A DNA stretch of 64,000 bases, from contig NZ_JAELUP010000107.1 in NCBI RefSeq assembly GCF_016424485.1, forward strand, positions 16,195 to 80,194, in the 5' to 3' direction. Shown piece after piece: positions 42,515-51,203 of the stretch (positions are counted from its first letter, which is position 1; the number at the start of each line of letters is the position of its first letter). The notes beneath the pieces are model-generated. The model searched no databases and had not been told where the DNA came from. It saw only the letters and a program-made list of their open reading frames with translations. This DNA is from Paenibacillus roseus. GTDB taxonomy: Bacteria; Bacillota; Bacilli; Paenibacillales; Paenibacillaceae. The position numbers were made by a program, and so were the translations under genes.

Positions 42515-43675
42515 TCATGATTTGTTCAGCAGTTCCAGCCACCGCTCGCCCGTATAGCGCCATGTGAACATCTGCTCTACCCTCTCCCTGCTGCGCATCC
42601 CCATCGAAATCCGCAAAACCTCGTCCTCCAGCAGTGTCAGCAGACGTTGCTTCAGATCCGCCTGCACATGCGCCGGATCTACCAGAAACCCCGTCCCGCC
42701 GTCCTCAATAATTTCCTTGATTCCGCCAGAGCGTGTTGCTACAACGGGCAGCCCGCAGGACATGGCCTCTACGTTGACCAGCCCGAAGGCCTCCCTCTTC
42801 CCGGATGGCACGACGGCAATGTCGGAGGCAAGGAACCAGTCCGGCACCTGCGGGTAAGGCACATAGGGCACAAATCGGACATGATCCTTCCACTTTCTCC
42901 CCAGGCGGTGCAGCCTTCTTGTATATGCTGTAGATCTGTGTGAGCCGTAGAATGCGCTACCCACTATGACCAGCAGAATCCGGGGGTGACGCTTCACCAG
43001 CTCAGGCATAATATGCAACAGATGATGAACGCCCTTTAGCGGAATAAGCCGTCCCATAAAGAGCACGACACTGCGTCCCTGCCATTCCCTCTTGCTCCGC
43101 AGCATATTTCGCCTCATCAAGCCTTCCTGAGAATACTGCGAAGGGAAACGATCGGTTTCAACACCGAGATGAATCACGTGAAGTTTACGCGCTGCCTCAG
43201 GTACTTTCGCGGCTACTACATCTCTTAGAAAACTGCTGTTGACGATAATCTTCTCTGCATGACGAACACAAAGCTTAAAACACTTCAGCGTCATATATGG
43301 GGGCCTGATAAAGGTTGAAGAATGAAGGCTAAGCCAAATTCGGGCATTGGGGTTTTGCTTGCGAATTCGCAGCACATAGGACGGGCGGTTCTCAACGACA
43401 ATGACATCCGGGGCAAATGATCGGAGGGAACGGGACACAAGTGATACATACCGCCCCTTGTTGGCGGCGGGAAAGCGGACACAAAGCGCCCCCCTCAGAT
43501 CGGAACGGCGCGCCAATCTTGGGGAGCTTCGCCCGTATATTCTTGTAATCATTCGCGTGGCAAGCTGGCCTGCAACATGCTCCACGACTCGCTCTACCGA
43601 ACTGCTCCCCACTGAGGGGAGCGGATAGGAGCCGGGCGTCACAAACCCGATTTTCATCCTCGTCATGACAGCCAC
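42515..43675 (-). CDS. GT4-family glycosyltransferase
   Basis: 386 residues with a GT-B layout: MKIGFVTPGSYPLPSVGSSSVERV, WLSLHSSTF, VNSSFLRDVV, VVLFMGRLIPLKGVHHLL, and SGKREAFGLVNVEAMSCGLPVVATRSGG with the E-x7-E pattern. Closest in type to spore coat proteins of the CotSA/YtcC group, which are GT4-like, but this is a family-level call. ATG codons at positions 1, 4 and 7 are all possible starts. It is the most upstream glycosyltransferase of the island and has no basic tail. Confidence 0.85.
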   Translation of the reverse strand: MAVMTRMKIGFVTPGSYPLPSVGSSSVERVVEHVAGQLATRMITRIYGRSSPRLARRSDLRGALCVRFPAANKGRYVSLVSRSLRSFAPDVIVVENRPSYVLRIRKQNPNARIWLSLHSSTFIRPPYMTLKCFKLCVRHAEKIIVNSSFLRDVVAAKVPEAARKLHVIHLGVETDRFPSQYSQEGLMRRNMLRSKREWQGRSVVLFMGRLIPLKGVHHLLHIMPELVKRHPRILLVIVGSAFYGSHRSTAYTRRLHRLGRKWKDHVRFVPYVPYPQVPDWFLASDIAVVPSGKREAFGLVNVEAMSCGLPVVATRSGGIKEIIEDGGTGFLVDPAHVQADLKQRLLTLLEDEVLRISMGMRSRERVEQMFTWRYTGERWLELLNKS

Positions 43676-43798
43676 CTCTTCCAGATTTGCTTGGCTATCC
43701 TAACATATACAGCATAAGACCAAGCAGTCACGGCGTATGGCCCCTGTCTGACCCAAGTTATCGGATGATCATCTCATATTGCAAGGGTTAATAATCAA

Positions 43799-44935
43799 CT
43801 AATTGGTGAAATAGCGTTCCAGACCATTCGCAATGGCCGCAGCGGCGCGGCGCTGATAGGCATCGGTAATGACAAGCTTCTCGTCGTATTCGTTCGTCAG
43901 GAAGCCCAGTTCCACGAGCGCAGCAGGAACACGATTCTCTCTAAGTACATGAAGATCGCCGAAAGAGATTCCGATATTTTTCAACTTGTTGCCGCTTGAG
44001 CCGAGCTGCATATCTATGGCTCTGGCAAGCGGCGCATCCTTTTTCTCATCGTAATAGAATGTAAGGGTCCCCGAGCTGTTTTTAGTAGAAGAATTGTAAT
44101 GAATGCTGATAAAAGCATCTGCTCCGGCAGCATGGCTGGTTTGTACACGTTTTTCCAGTGGAGGCTTCTCGTCCTTGCCGCGGGTCATTACAACCTTGGC
44201 GCCCCGGCTACGCAGTTCCTCTGCAAGGTAAAGCGATGTGCTAAGGTTAATGGTCTTCTCCTCTGTTCCCAGCTTCGTGCCGATGACGCCAGGATCGCTT
44301 CCGCCATGTCCCGGATCGACGACAATGACGCGGTTTTTCAAGCCTTTGCCGCCTTTGGAAGGGGTGAATACGACCGGCGTTGTCTTCGCTGAACCGTCTT
44401 CTCTGATATATTCGGCAGCTACCCATCCCTTTTGGCTGCCCGAAACCTGAATTTGCAGCCAGTCGTCTTTTCTGCCAGTTATCGTTACGACATCCCCATT
44501 TCTGAGGCCGCCGATTACATCGTATTTTGTTCCCGCTTCTGCGCGAATTCGCAATGAGTCTGCCGTTACAATTCCGGTACCGGAAGACAGCGACAATGGC
44601 TTGACATCAGCGGTTTTTGCGGGTTTCCCTTGTCCCTCTGTACTTCCTGTATCCGAATTATCAACCTTTTTCAAATAGTAGCCTGCTACCCATCCGGTCA
44701 GATTACCGGTTTTGACCTTGGACCATCCGAACGCATCCGCAGTAACCGTCACCGTCTCGCTTTTGGCTATCGAACCGACAACCTTCGATTTTCCGTCAGC
44801 ATCACTGCGCACACTGAGCGGCCCGTTCAATACTTTCGCTGTATACGAGCCCGCCGCCGTAAGCTCTGCCGGAACCAGATTGATCAACACAGACAAACAC
44901 ATAACTACTACTGTCATTAAAACTATTTTTCTCAT
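43799..44935 (-). CDS. Secreted N-acetylmuramoyl-L-alanine amidase with two SH3b domains
   Basis: 378 residues. A signal peptide (about 1-28) is followed by two bacterial SH3 domains (about 31-92, with GPLSVRSDADGKSKVVGS; and about 120-185, with DSLRIRAEAGTKYDVIG) and an Amidase_3 domain from about 200. Zinc ligands are visible in VDPGHGGSDPG, GTEEKTIN and SIHYNSS, and the catalytic glutamate in ALVELGFLTN. It would cleave the amide bond between MurNAc and the stem peptide outside the cell, with SH3b holding the wall. CwlC/CwlD-like roles in sporulation are possible but unproven. Confidence 0.92.
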   Translation of the reverse strand: MRKIVLMTVVVMCLSVLINLVPAELTAAGSYTAKVLNGPLSVRSDADGKSKVVGSIAKSETVTVTADAFGWSKVKTGNLTGWVAGYYLKKVDNSDTGSTEGQGKPAKTADVKPLSLSSGTGIVTADSLRIRAEAGTKYDVIGGLRNGDVVTITGRKDDWLQIQVSGSQKGWVAAEYIREDGSAKTTPVVFTPSKGGKGLKNRVIVVDPGHGGSDPGVIGTKLGTEEKTINLSTSLYLAEELRSRGAKVVMTRGKDEKPPLEKRVQTSHAAGADAFISIHYNSSTKNSSGTLTFYYDEKKDAPLARAIDMQLGSSGNKLKNIGISFGDLHVLRENRVPAALVELGFLTNEYDEKLVITDAYQRRAAAAIANGLERYFTN

Positions 44936-45175
44936 CTAAGCCCTCTCTCGTAATATGTAATAGTTTTCCTATATGGTACATTATACTTGACTAGAGAGGT
45001 TTATTCGTCCGAAGATAGACCTAATTTTTAGCTGTTTGATAGGTTTATCCTCATTGGCTGTGTTCAGGCGGGTACTATAAGGCTCATAAATATTGATTTG
45101 TCCTTCGCAATATGGCACACTTACGTGGAAGGCACCTCTGAAGCAAGATGTGCAGAAAGGATGGGAAGCATTGGC

Positions 45176-45964
45176 ATGACCAAATGGCTGCTGCGATCAA
45201 TGACCGAGCTTAGCTCGCGTAAATGGATATCCAAAATAACAGGGAAGCTGGCGCAATCTTCCATCAGTCGGCACTTTATTCCCAGGTTTGCGAAATTATA
45301 CGGGATTCGCGTAGAGGAAGCAGAAAAAAAGCTGCAGGAATACGGCACACTCAATGAATTTTTTACCAGACGGCTGAAACCTGGAGCACGACCGGTTCAT
45401 CCTCATGCGTCCGTGCTGGTCAGTCCGGTGGATGCGCTGATTACGGGAGCCGGGCCAATAACAGGCGGTACCGTTCTTAATATTAAAGGGCAGGATTACA
45501 CGATTGATGAACTGCTCCAGCATTCGCCGCGCGCAGCCAATTATGAACATGGCTTTTGTCTGGTGCTCTATTTAAGCCCGACAGACTATCATCGTATACA
45601 TAACCCTGTGAACGGCGCCATCGTGGAACGGGACCATATACCGGGGAAGGTATACCCGGTCAATGATTTCGGATTGCGCCATATGCGCCGCGTGCTGAGC
45701 CGAAATGAGCGGCTGATCACCTACATCCGGCATCAGGCGGGCGAAGTGGCGGTAGTGAAGGTAGGGGCAATGAATGTAAGCAGCATTAAATACGTAGATG
45801 AGCATATCAGCAAGGTAGACAAGGGGAGCGAACTGGCGTATTTTGAGTTTGGCTCGACCGTCGTTTTGTTGACCGAGGACGACACCTTCACGCTGCGCCC
45901 TGATCTGATGGTCGGCAAGCGGGTTCAGATGGGTGAAGAGCTTGGCAGACTTGTAGAAAAATGA
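45176..45964 (+). CDS. psd: Phosphatidylserine decarboxylase
   Basis: 262 residues from the ATG at 45176, which matches the length and N-terminus (MTKWLLRSMTELSSRKW) of B. subtilis Psd; the longer frame from 45098 adds residues unlike the family. Key blocks are YGTLNEFFTRRLKPG, SPVDALITG, LYLSPTDYHRIHNPV, and FGSTVVLL, where self-cleavage at Gly-Ser creates the pyruvoyl group. The membrane enzyme makes phosphatidylethanolamine. No pss gene is adjacent. Confidence 0.9.
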   Translation: MTKWLLRSMTELSSRKWISKITGKLAQSSISRHFIPRFAKLYGIRVEEAEKKLQEYGTLNEFFTRRLKPGARPVHPHASVLVSPVDALITGAGPITGGTVLNIKGQDYTIDELLQHSPRAANYEHGFCLVLYLSPTDYHRIHNPVNGAIVERDHIPGKVYPVNDFGLRHMRRVLSRNERLITYIRHQAGEVAVVKVGAMNVSSIKYVDEHISKVDKGSELAYFEFGSTVVLLTEDDTFTLRPDLMVGKRVQMGEELGRLVEK

Positions 45965-46057
45965 CTGTATGAGTTTGAATGAAGCCAGGCAGTACCTTCG
46001 TGTGAAGGTTCTTCCGATCGCTGTTGTTCACATAGAGAAGAGCCTGTCCAAAAAGTC

Positions 46058-46370
46058 CCCAAAATAAAAAGGTTGGGCGAGAAAACGTAAGGTTTTCCGT
46101 CCAGCCTTTTTGTGTGCCTGCTTTTCCAGGCATGCAGTGAGGCGGATGCCCGCCACTTTCAGTAGGTTGTGGGCCAAAGCCACAATCCCGAACTCCGTGT
46201 GAACGTTCTCCAGTCCTCGCAAGGTAGAACCGTCGGAACGACCGGTTGCCCTTGATGAGAGCAAATACGCTCTCTACCTCGACTTTATGCCGGGCATAGA
46301 TCGCAAATTTCTCGTCATCCTCAAGGGCTCTTTTGGCTTTTGCTTTTAACTCTTCCCAATGGGAGATGCG
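46058..46370 (-). pseudogene. IS1182-like transposase, C-terminal remnant
   Basis: On the minus strand, HWEELKAKAKRAL, HKVEVESVFALIKGNRSFRRFYL and then, after a one-base frame change near 46210, LRGLENVHTEFGIVALAHNL give the end of an IS1182/IS5-group DDE transposase, including the catalytic-glutamate region around VESVFALIKG. The remnant stops upstream at a 12-bp inverted repeat (46371-46405). It covers only about the last 110-120 residues of a protein usually near 450, so it is inactive. Confidence 0.8.
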
Positions 46371-46405
46371 AAAGCAGTTGTCGAGTTTTACTTGACAACT
46401 GCTTT
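46371..46405. repeat. 12-bp perfect inverted repeat at the transposase breakpoint
   Basis: AAAGCAGTTGTC (46371-46382) and GACAACTGCTTT (46394-46405) flank an 11-nt loop. Similarity to transposase ends at this point. It may be a terminator protecting the cassette genes or a scar of the recombination that replaced the transposase core. Between here and 46679 I see only AT-rich sequence without a supported gene. Confidence 0.55.
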
Positions 46406-46678
46406 TGGTTAAGTATTGTTCAAATCTAATGAATGCAATAATTTCTGCGAACTTATAAGTTCATAGGGTATACAGCAACTGTTCGGAATTTCCGAATTGT
46501 TCAAAATTGAGATACGATAATTAGTTATGAATAGAAAAAGTTACTCTTTGGAACTGTTTTGTCTTCTTAAATTTTGAACTGCTAGCAATATTTTGTTTTT
46601 TATCATCTTCGCTCCACTAGTCCCAAAATTTAACTGAACCCGATTGTTGAACTTGAAAGACTAAACGAGCTACTAAAC

Positions 46679-47112
46679 TTAGGACAATGGGGAAAAGTAT
46701 CGAACGAAACCAGTAGAATCAGAGTTAGTGGATATATCCAATAATAGTTTTTGCTCATCAGATGATATGCAACACCAAGTTTGTTGAATTATTTGCTTTA
46801 ATAACGCCTCACTAACAGCTTCACCAGAATTCTGAAGCACTTCTTCAAAACCCATCCCGTTATTCCCATACGATTTGTTCCTGAGAGTTCAATAAATTCA
46901 GAATATTTGTCTCTCATATAGATTTCCCCTTGAAGTTCGCCAATAAAATTAAGTTGGTTACCCAATAATAACAGATAACTGCACTCAAGATTAAGTTCTG
47001 CTCTTACGTCTAAGTGCAGATATTTTAGTGAATAATGAAGGAGATTGAAACTAGGTAACCGAATAGCTATTGATAGAAATTCGTTTTCAAATATGAATGG
47101 TGGTGAGTGCAT
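46679..47112 (-). pseudogene. Unrecognised broken small gene inside the cassette
   Basis: Two minus-strand frames join into one plausible protein. The first reads ELQGEIYMRDKYSEFIELSG; after a one-base shift near 46863 the second reads NNGMGFEEVLQNSGEAVSEA and continues to DSTGFVRYFSPLS and a stop at 46679. One added base fuses them. No family is recognised. Its 5' end would overlap the start region of abiEi on the other strand. The alternative is that both frames are chance. Confidence 0.4.
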
Positions 47113-47719
47113 GAACGAGCAAATTGTAACTGCGGCAATGCGAGTACTGGAAGAACATCATGGCTTTGCTCGGACGAAAGATTTTATTAGGGCTGGTATA
47201 TCTCCTTATTACATAAAAAAGCTTGAGTCCATTGGCGAAATTGAACGAGTTAAGCAAGGGGTTTATCGACAGGCTGGTCAAATTAACGAACTGCCCAATG
47301 AAATGGTTGAAGTATCCAAGCTAGTTCCCAAAGGGGTTATCTGTCTTCTCTCTGCCCTCTCCTACTATGAACTGACAACCTACAATCCTTGGGAATACCA
47401 CGTTGCTATTCATCGCGACGGTAAAAAACCAAAGCTCCCAGACTACCCGCCCATTAAAATAATTTATTTGGCAGATGCTCAATTCAACACAGGTATAGAT
47501 GAGATTAGTATTGATGGCTCGGCAGTTAAAATTTATGACCGTGAAAAAACAATCTGTGACATGGTGCGCTATCGTGAGAAAATTGGAATTGACTTGATGA
47601 AGGAAGGGTTGAGGAATTACCTTCAATCCCGTCATAAAAATATAACAAGACTTGTCTCTTATGCTGAAAAGCTGCGGATTCGAACAGTTTTGCAAAAATA
47701 TCTGGAGGTGCTGATCTGA
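47111..47719 (+). CDS. abiEi: AbiEi-type antitoxin (type IV toxin-antitoxin)
   Basis: 202 residues from the ATG at 47111 (GGTGG upstream; an earlier frame start at 47045 is unlikely). The N-terminal winged helix (VLEEHHGFARTKDFIRAGIS, YYIKKLESIGEIERVKQGVY) is the DNA-binding antitoxin domain. It is followed by LPNEMVEVSKLVPKGVICLLSA and YDREKTICDMVRYREKIG, diagnostic of AbiEi. In streptococcal AbiE this protein represses the operon and antagonises the AbiEii nucleotidyltransferase, and the pair gives phage-abortive infection. It overlaps the toxin start by one base (TGATG). It appears intact. Confidence 0.88.
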   Translation: MNEQIVTAAMRVLEEHHGFARTKDFIRAGISPYYIKKLESIGEIERVKQGVYRQAGQINELPNEMVEVSKLVPKGVICLLSALSYYELTTYNPWEYHVAIHRDGKKPKLPDYPPIKIIYLADAQFNTGIDEISIDGSAVKIYDREKTICDMVRYREKIGIDLMKEGLRNYLQSRHKNITRLVSYAEKLRIRTVLQKYLEVLI

Positions 47720-48644
47720 TGAGTGAGATTAAGAATATCCCCGCCTCTGTTTCAGAACGCTTGAAAAATATAGCGAAAAAATCAGGGAAATCATTTGATA
47801 CGTTGCTGCTCCTTTATTTTCAAGAGCGCTTTTTATATCGCTTGTCCATCTCCGATTATAGGGACAAATTTATATTGAAAGGCGGCTTGTTTCTATTCTC
47901 ACAAACCCAATTCAAAGCTCGCCCCACCAAAGATGTTGACTTTCTCGCCAGACAGATTGCCAATGAGCTAGAAATATTAAGGGAGTCGTTTGTTACGATT
48001 TGCTCAATAGACGTTCCTTCAGATGGTATTATATTTCAACTGGATGAAATGACAACGGAGAGGATTAAAGAGGATGCTGAGATGAGGGAGTAAGAGTCAA
48101 AGTAACTGCTTTTCTAGGGCGAATGAAAAAGAACTTGCAATTTGATATTGGATTTGGTGATGTCGTGATTCCGAAGCCGCAGCTTATTGACTACCCTGTT
48201 CTGCTTGATATGGTAGCTCCACAGGTGCAAGCCTACTCAAAGGAATCCGTCATTTCAGAAAAATTTGAAGCGATGATTACATTATCTGTTATGAACAGTC
48301 GGATGAAGGATTTTTATGATATCTATACCCTACTAACGACAAATGATTTTGATGGTCGGATTCTTTACGAGGCAGTATTCGAAACGTTCCAACGAAGAGA
48401 TACAGCATTGGAAAAAGAGCATCCTTTGTTTTGGGCGAATTTTGCTGAGGATGAGGGTCGGACAAAACAATGGCTGGCTTTCGTACGCCGTTTAGGGATT
48501 GAGGAGCAGTTTGTATTTCAGGATGTTATGACTTATCTTGTTGATTTTCTTAAGCCTATCTATCAATCAATACTTGACGAGAAAGAGTTTTTTGGGCATT
48601 GGAGTTGTAGTGAGAGAGCTTGGAAGAATACTGTTCTGTGGTAG
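47719..48644 (+). pseudogene. abiEii: AbiEii-type nucleotidyltransferase toxin, frameshifted
   Basis: Frame one (47719-48093) holds the nucleotidyltransferase head: FILKGGLFLF and RPTKDVDFLA (GG...DxD). Frame two (about 48084-48644) continues with VTAFLGRMKKNLQFDIGFGD, KFEAMITLSVMNSRMKDFYDIY and the C-terminal helices. One base is missing between 48081 and 48082; a T there would restore GAG-TAT-GAG and a protein of about 308 residues, the usual AbiEii length. AbiEii enzymes transfer nucleotides, probably to tRNA ends, and halt growth on phage infection. As it stands, the toxin would be cut after the catalytic head. Confidence 0.85.
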
Positions 48645-48658
48645 TCGTTTGATTACGC

Positions 48659-48727
48659 AAAAAAAATCGCCCTGTCTTGTGTTGGTGGTATGGTAACTTC
48701 CATTCTACAAGATTTGGCGATTTTTTT
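48659..48727 (+). terminator. Terminator after the AbiE module
   Basis: AAAAAAAATCGCC pairs with GGCGATTTTTTT across a loop that contains a second small inverted repeat. It lies 15 nt after the abiEii stop and just inside the right terminal repeat. The long A- and T-runs suit both directions. Confidence 0.7.
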
Positions 48728-48823
48728 GTTCCTATTTTTTAGATGCATTGAAAACGGGGCAGGCCGGTGGTCAGTTTTTTCTGACTTTTTGGACAGCCCC
48801 TTGCCGCGAAGGCAGGTACCCAT

Positions 48824-49615
48824 CTAACGAATTTCGGAGGGACTTTTTCCCGTGTATTGCTTGAACTGCCTGCTGAAAAAGAAAATATCCCGGTATCCCA
48901 AGGCATCAGCAACTTCTGTCACGTTCATGCCCGCGTGCATCAGCAGATGCTTTGCTCGCTCAATGCGGGTACGAATCATATACGCTTGAACAGATACCCC
49001 GATTAGTTCCTTGAACTTGATCGAGAAGTAGCGGGGAGATAGCTGGGCGCGCTGGGCCAAATCCTCCACCCGATGGGCATGTCCGGGATTTTGACGAATA
49101 TAGTTGGCGATTTCGTGAATAGCCTCGGTAAGCTGATTGCTCGCTCTGGGCTCGACGGAATCCCGCTCCGCCATGTCATCTCGCAATAAATGAATGAGCA
49201 GTTGCTTCAATATCAGCTGCGCTTCTTCTTCGGCCGCATACGTTTTGACCAGAAACAGCCGGACATAACGGGACAGCAAATATTCGAAATCAATCGTATC
49301 TTCGAGCACTCTGTACGATTTTGGGACCAGCTCAACCTGATCCAATGAATCAAAATGAATATACGTGAGTACAAGCGGCTTCTGCGGATTATGCGTCGCA
49401 CTCGGATGATCCCCGGGACGAAATAAAAAGCAGCTTCCTTTTCCGACCGAATAATTGACCCCGTTCAACTCCAGGTTCCCTTCACCGCTCCATACATAAA
49501 ACAAATCATAATTAGCAAGCGGCTTATCTCGTTTTTGCCATTTCCAGCCGGGCTCACAGACGATCTTTGCGAAAGAAGGCTTGAGTATAAAAGACGAAGG
49601 CGCGGCATTTAACAT
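48824..49615 (-). CDS. AraC-family transcriptional regulator
   Basis: 263 residues. The cupin-like sensor (FYVWSGEGNLELNGVNYSV, GSCFLFRPGDHPSATHNP) at about 30-75 is followed by a C-terminal double helix-turn-helix (VEDLAQRAQLSPRYFSIKFKELIG, VTEVADALGYRDIFFFSRQFKQYTGKSPSEIR). This is the YesN/AraC layout common in Paenibacillaceae for carbohydrate control. AAGGAGG precedes the ATG. It is divergent from the aminotransferase gene. The inducer is unknown. Confidence 0.9.
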   Translation of the reverse strand: MLNAAPSSFILKPSFAKIVCEPGWKWQKRDKPLANYDLFYVWSGEGNLELNGVNYSVGKGSCFLFRPGDHPSATHNPQKPLVLTYIHFDSLDQVELVPKSYRVLEDTIDFEYLLSRYVRLFLVKTYAAEEEAQLILKQLLIHLLRDDMAERDSVEPRASNQLTEAIHEIANYIRQNPGHAHRVEDLAQRAQLSPRYFSIKFKELIGVSVQAYMIRTRIERAKHLLMHAGMNVTEVADALGYRDIFFFSRQFKQYTGKSPSEIR

Positions 49616-49722
49616 TTATTTTCCAACCTCCTTGAAGGCCTCAATGCATACAATGCTGACGATGTCATCATACAACACTCCAAAATCAGTGTGCAACTTT
49701 TTAAAAAATTTCATTTTCAATC

Positions 49723-49752
49723 CTGACGGAAACTTTAAAAAAGTGGTATAAT
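49723..49752 (+). promoter_or_regulatory. Sigma-A promoter of the aminotransferase gene
   Basis: CTGACG (49723-49728) as -35 and a perfect TATAAT (49747-49752) as -10 are separated by 18 bp. The -10 lies 40 nt before the ATG. Confidence 0.65.
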
Positions 49753-49792
49753 AGCCGGAAAAGAATCGAACACTTCGGAAGGATGAAGATTC

Positions 49793-51091
49793 ATGAACCC
49801 ACTTGCCCAACAGTTGAATGAAGCGATTCAACAGGACAATCCGCATGTCTATGAAATGCTTTCAGACATCGGCAAATCCATCTATTTTCCAAAGGAAGGC
49901 ATTCTAAGCCAATCCGCGGAAGCTAAAAACAAAGCACACAAATTCAATGCAACAATAGGGATTGCGCTTGAAGGCGGCAAGCCAATGCATCTGAAGATGA
50001 TTCAGGATACATTGTCCGCTTATCAGCCCAAAGACCTTTATCCATATGCGCCGCCTGAGGGCAAACCTGAGCTTCGCTCCGCATGGCGCGAGAAGATGAT
50101 CGTAGAGAACCCGTCTTTGAAAAACAAATCATTCGGTAATCCGGTCGTCACGAATGCACTGACCCACGGGCTTAGCGTTGTCGCTGATCTGTTCGCAGGG
50201 GCAGGCGACGCCGTCATCATTCCGAATAAAAATTGGGAAAATTACGAGCTGACCTTCGGCCTTCGCCGCGGGGCCGAGATTGTCGAATATGACCTGTATA
50301 ATGAAGAATACCGTTTTAACTCAGAGGGACTCCTTAAGGCTTTGCTGGCCCAGAAGGACAAAGGCAAAGCCATCGTTGTCCTGAACTTCCCTAACAACCC
50401 GACTGGATATACGCCTGACAAGGAAGACTCCGACCAAATTGTCGCTGCAATCCGCCATGCCGCAGATGAAGGCATCAATGTTGTCGTAGTCGCGGACGAC
50501 GCGTACTTCGGACTTTTCTTCGAGGACTCTCTGCAGGAATCGATCTTCGGCCAGTTGGCTGATCTGCACCCGCGCGTGCTGGCAATTAAGGTTGACGGCG
50601 CAACCAAGGAAGAATACGTATGGGGCTTCCGGGTCGGCTTTATCACCTATGCCTCGCCTTCCGAGGCCATATTGAACGCTCTGGAGCAAAAAACAAAGGG
50701 AATTATTCGAGCAACCGTCTCCAGTTGCTCGCATCCGTCCCAGACTTTTGTGCTTCATGCGCTGCAATCTCCTGATTTTGCTGCTCAGAAGCAGGAAAAG
50801 TACGATATTATGAAGGGTCGCGCCAATCGTGTGAAGGTGTTGCTGGACAGCGGTCGTTATGGCGACGTCTGGGAATATTACCCGTTTAACTCCGGCTACT
50901 TCATGTGCCTCAAGCTGAACACCACAGATGCGGAATCTGTCCGTGTTAAGCTGCTGGACAGCTACGGCATCGGTACGATTGCCCTCGGAAAGACCGATCT
51001 TCGTGTAGCGTTCTCCTGCATTGAAGAAGAGAATCTGGAGGAGCTGTTCGATACGATTCACAAAGCTGTTGTTGAAACAAGCGGCGAGTAA
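49793..51091 (+). CDS. Class I/II PLP-dependent aminotransferase
   Basis: 432 residues with the fold-type I landmarks: LYPYAPPEGKPELRSAW, NNPTG (201-205), VVADDAYFG (D235/Y238), the PLP lysine K272 in VDGATKEE, and the substrate-carboxylate arginine region WGFRVGF (R280). The length and the AxxGxPMHL-like N-terminal segment resemble the aspartate/LL-diaminopimelate branch, but specificity cannot be read. It is a single-gene unit with its own promoter and terminator, facing the convergent ecs genes. Confidence 0.88.
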   Translation: MNPLAQQLNEAIQQDNPHVYEMLSDIGKSIYFPKEGILSQSAEAKNKAHKFNATIGIALEGGKPMHLKMIQDTLSAYQPKDLYPYAPPEGKPELRSAWREKMIVENPSLKNKSFGNPVVTNALTHGLSVVADLFAGAGDAVIIPNKNWENYELTFGLRRGAEIVEYDLYNEEYRFNSEGLLKALLAQKDKGKAIVVLNFPNNPTGYTPDKEDSDQIVAAIRHAADEGINVVVVADDAYFGLFFEDSLQESIFGQLADLHPRVLAIKVDGATKEEYVWGFRVGFITYASPSEAILNALEQKTKGIIRATVSSCSHPSQTFVLHALQSPDFAAQKQEKYDIMKGRANRVKVLLDSGRYGDVWEYYPFNSGYFMCLKLNTTDAESVRVKLLDSYGIGTIALGKTDLRVAFSCIEEENLEELFDTIHKAVVETSGE

Positions 51092-51106
51092 GCATCCAGC
51101 GAAAAC

Positions 51107-51136
51107 GACCCTCAATCGGAATATCGATTGAGGGTC
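51107..51136 (+). terminator. Terminator between the aminotransferase and ecsB
   Basis: GACCCTCAATCG and CGATTGAGGGTC form a perfect 12-bp stem with a six-base loop. It is followed by TTCAATTT on the plus strand and TTTTCGC on the minus strand. Confidence 0.8.
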
Positions 51137-51203
51137 TTCAATTTGGACTTTCCAAAATCCTTCCACATTGGGTCGGAAACGTGCGAAAAAATTCAGGCGG
51201 CTC

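Larger units (their letters stand above)
46042..48798. mobile_element. IS1182-like mobile insertion cassette carrying an AbiE module
   Basis: The left end (46042-46057, GCCTGTCCAAAAAGTC) and the right end (48783-48798, inverse of GGCTGTCCAAAAAGTC) form 16-bp terminal inverted repeats with one mismatch. Inside the left end lies the C-terminal part of a DDE transposase. The middle and most of the front of that gene are missing, and an AT-richer block with abiEi and abiEii lies in their place. This is the layout of a mobile insertion cassette, in which passenger genes replace the transposase. I cannot identify a clear target duplication. Movement would need a transposase supplied by an intact IS elsewhere. 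Confidence 0.7.

Noticed and set aside
45098..45175. Longer N-terminus of phosphatidylserine decarboxylase
   Set aside because: The extra 26 residues do not resemble the family, and the ATG at 45176 gives the usual length.
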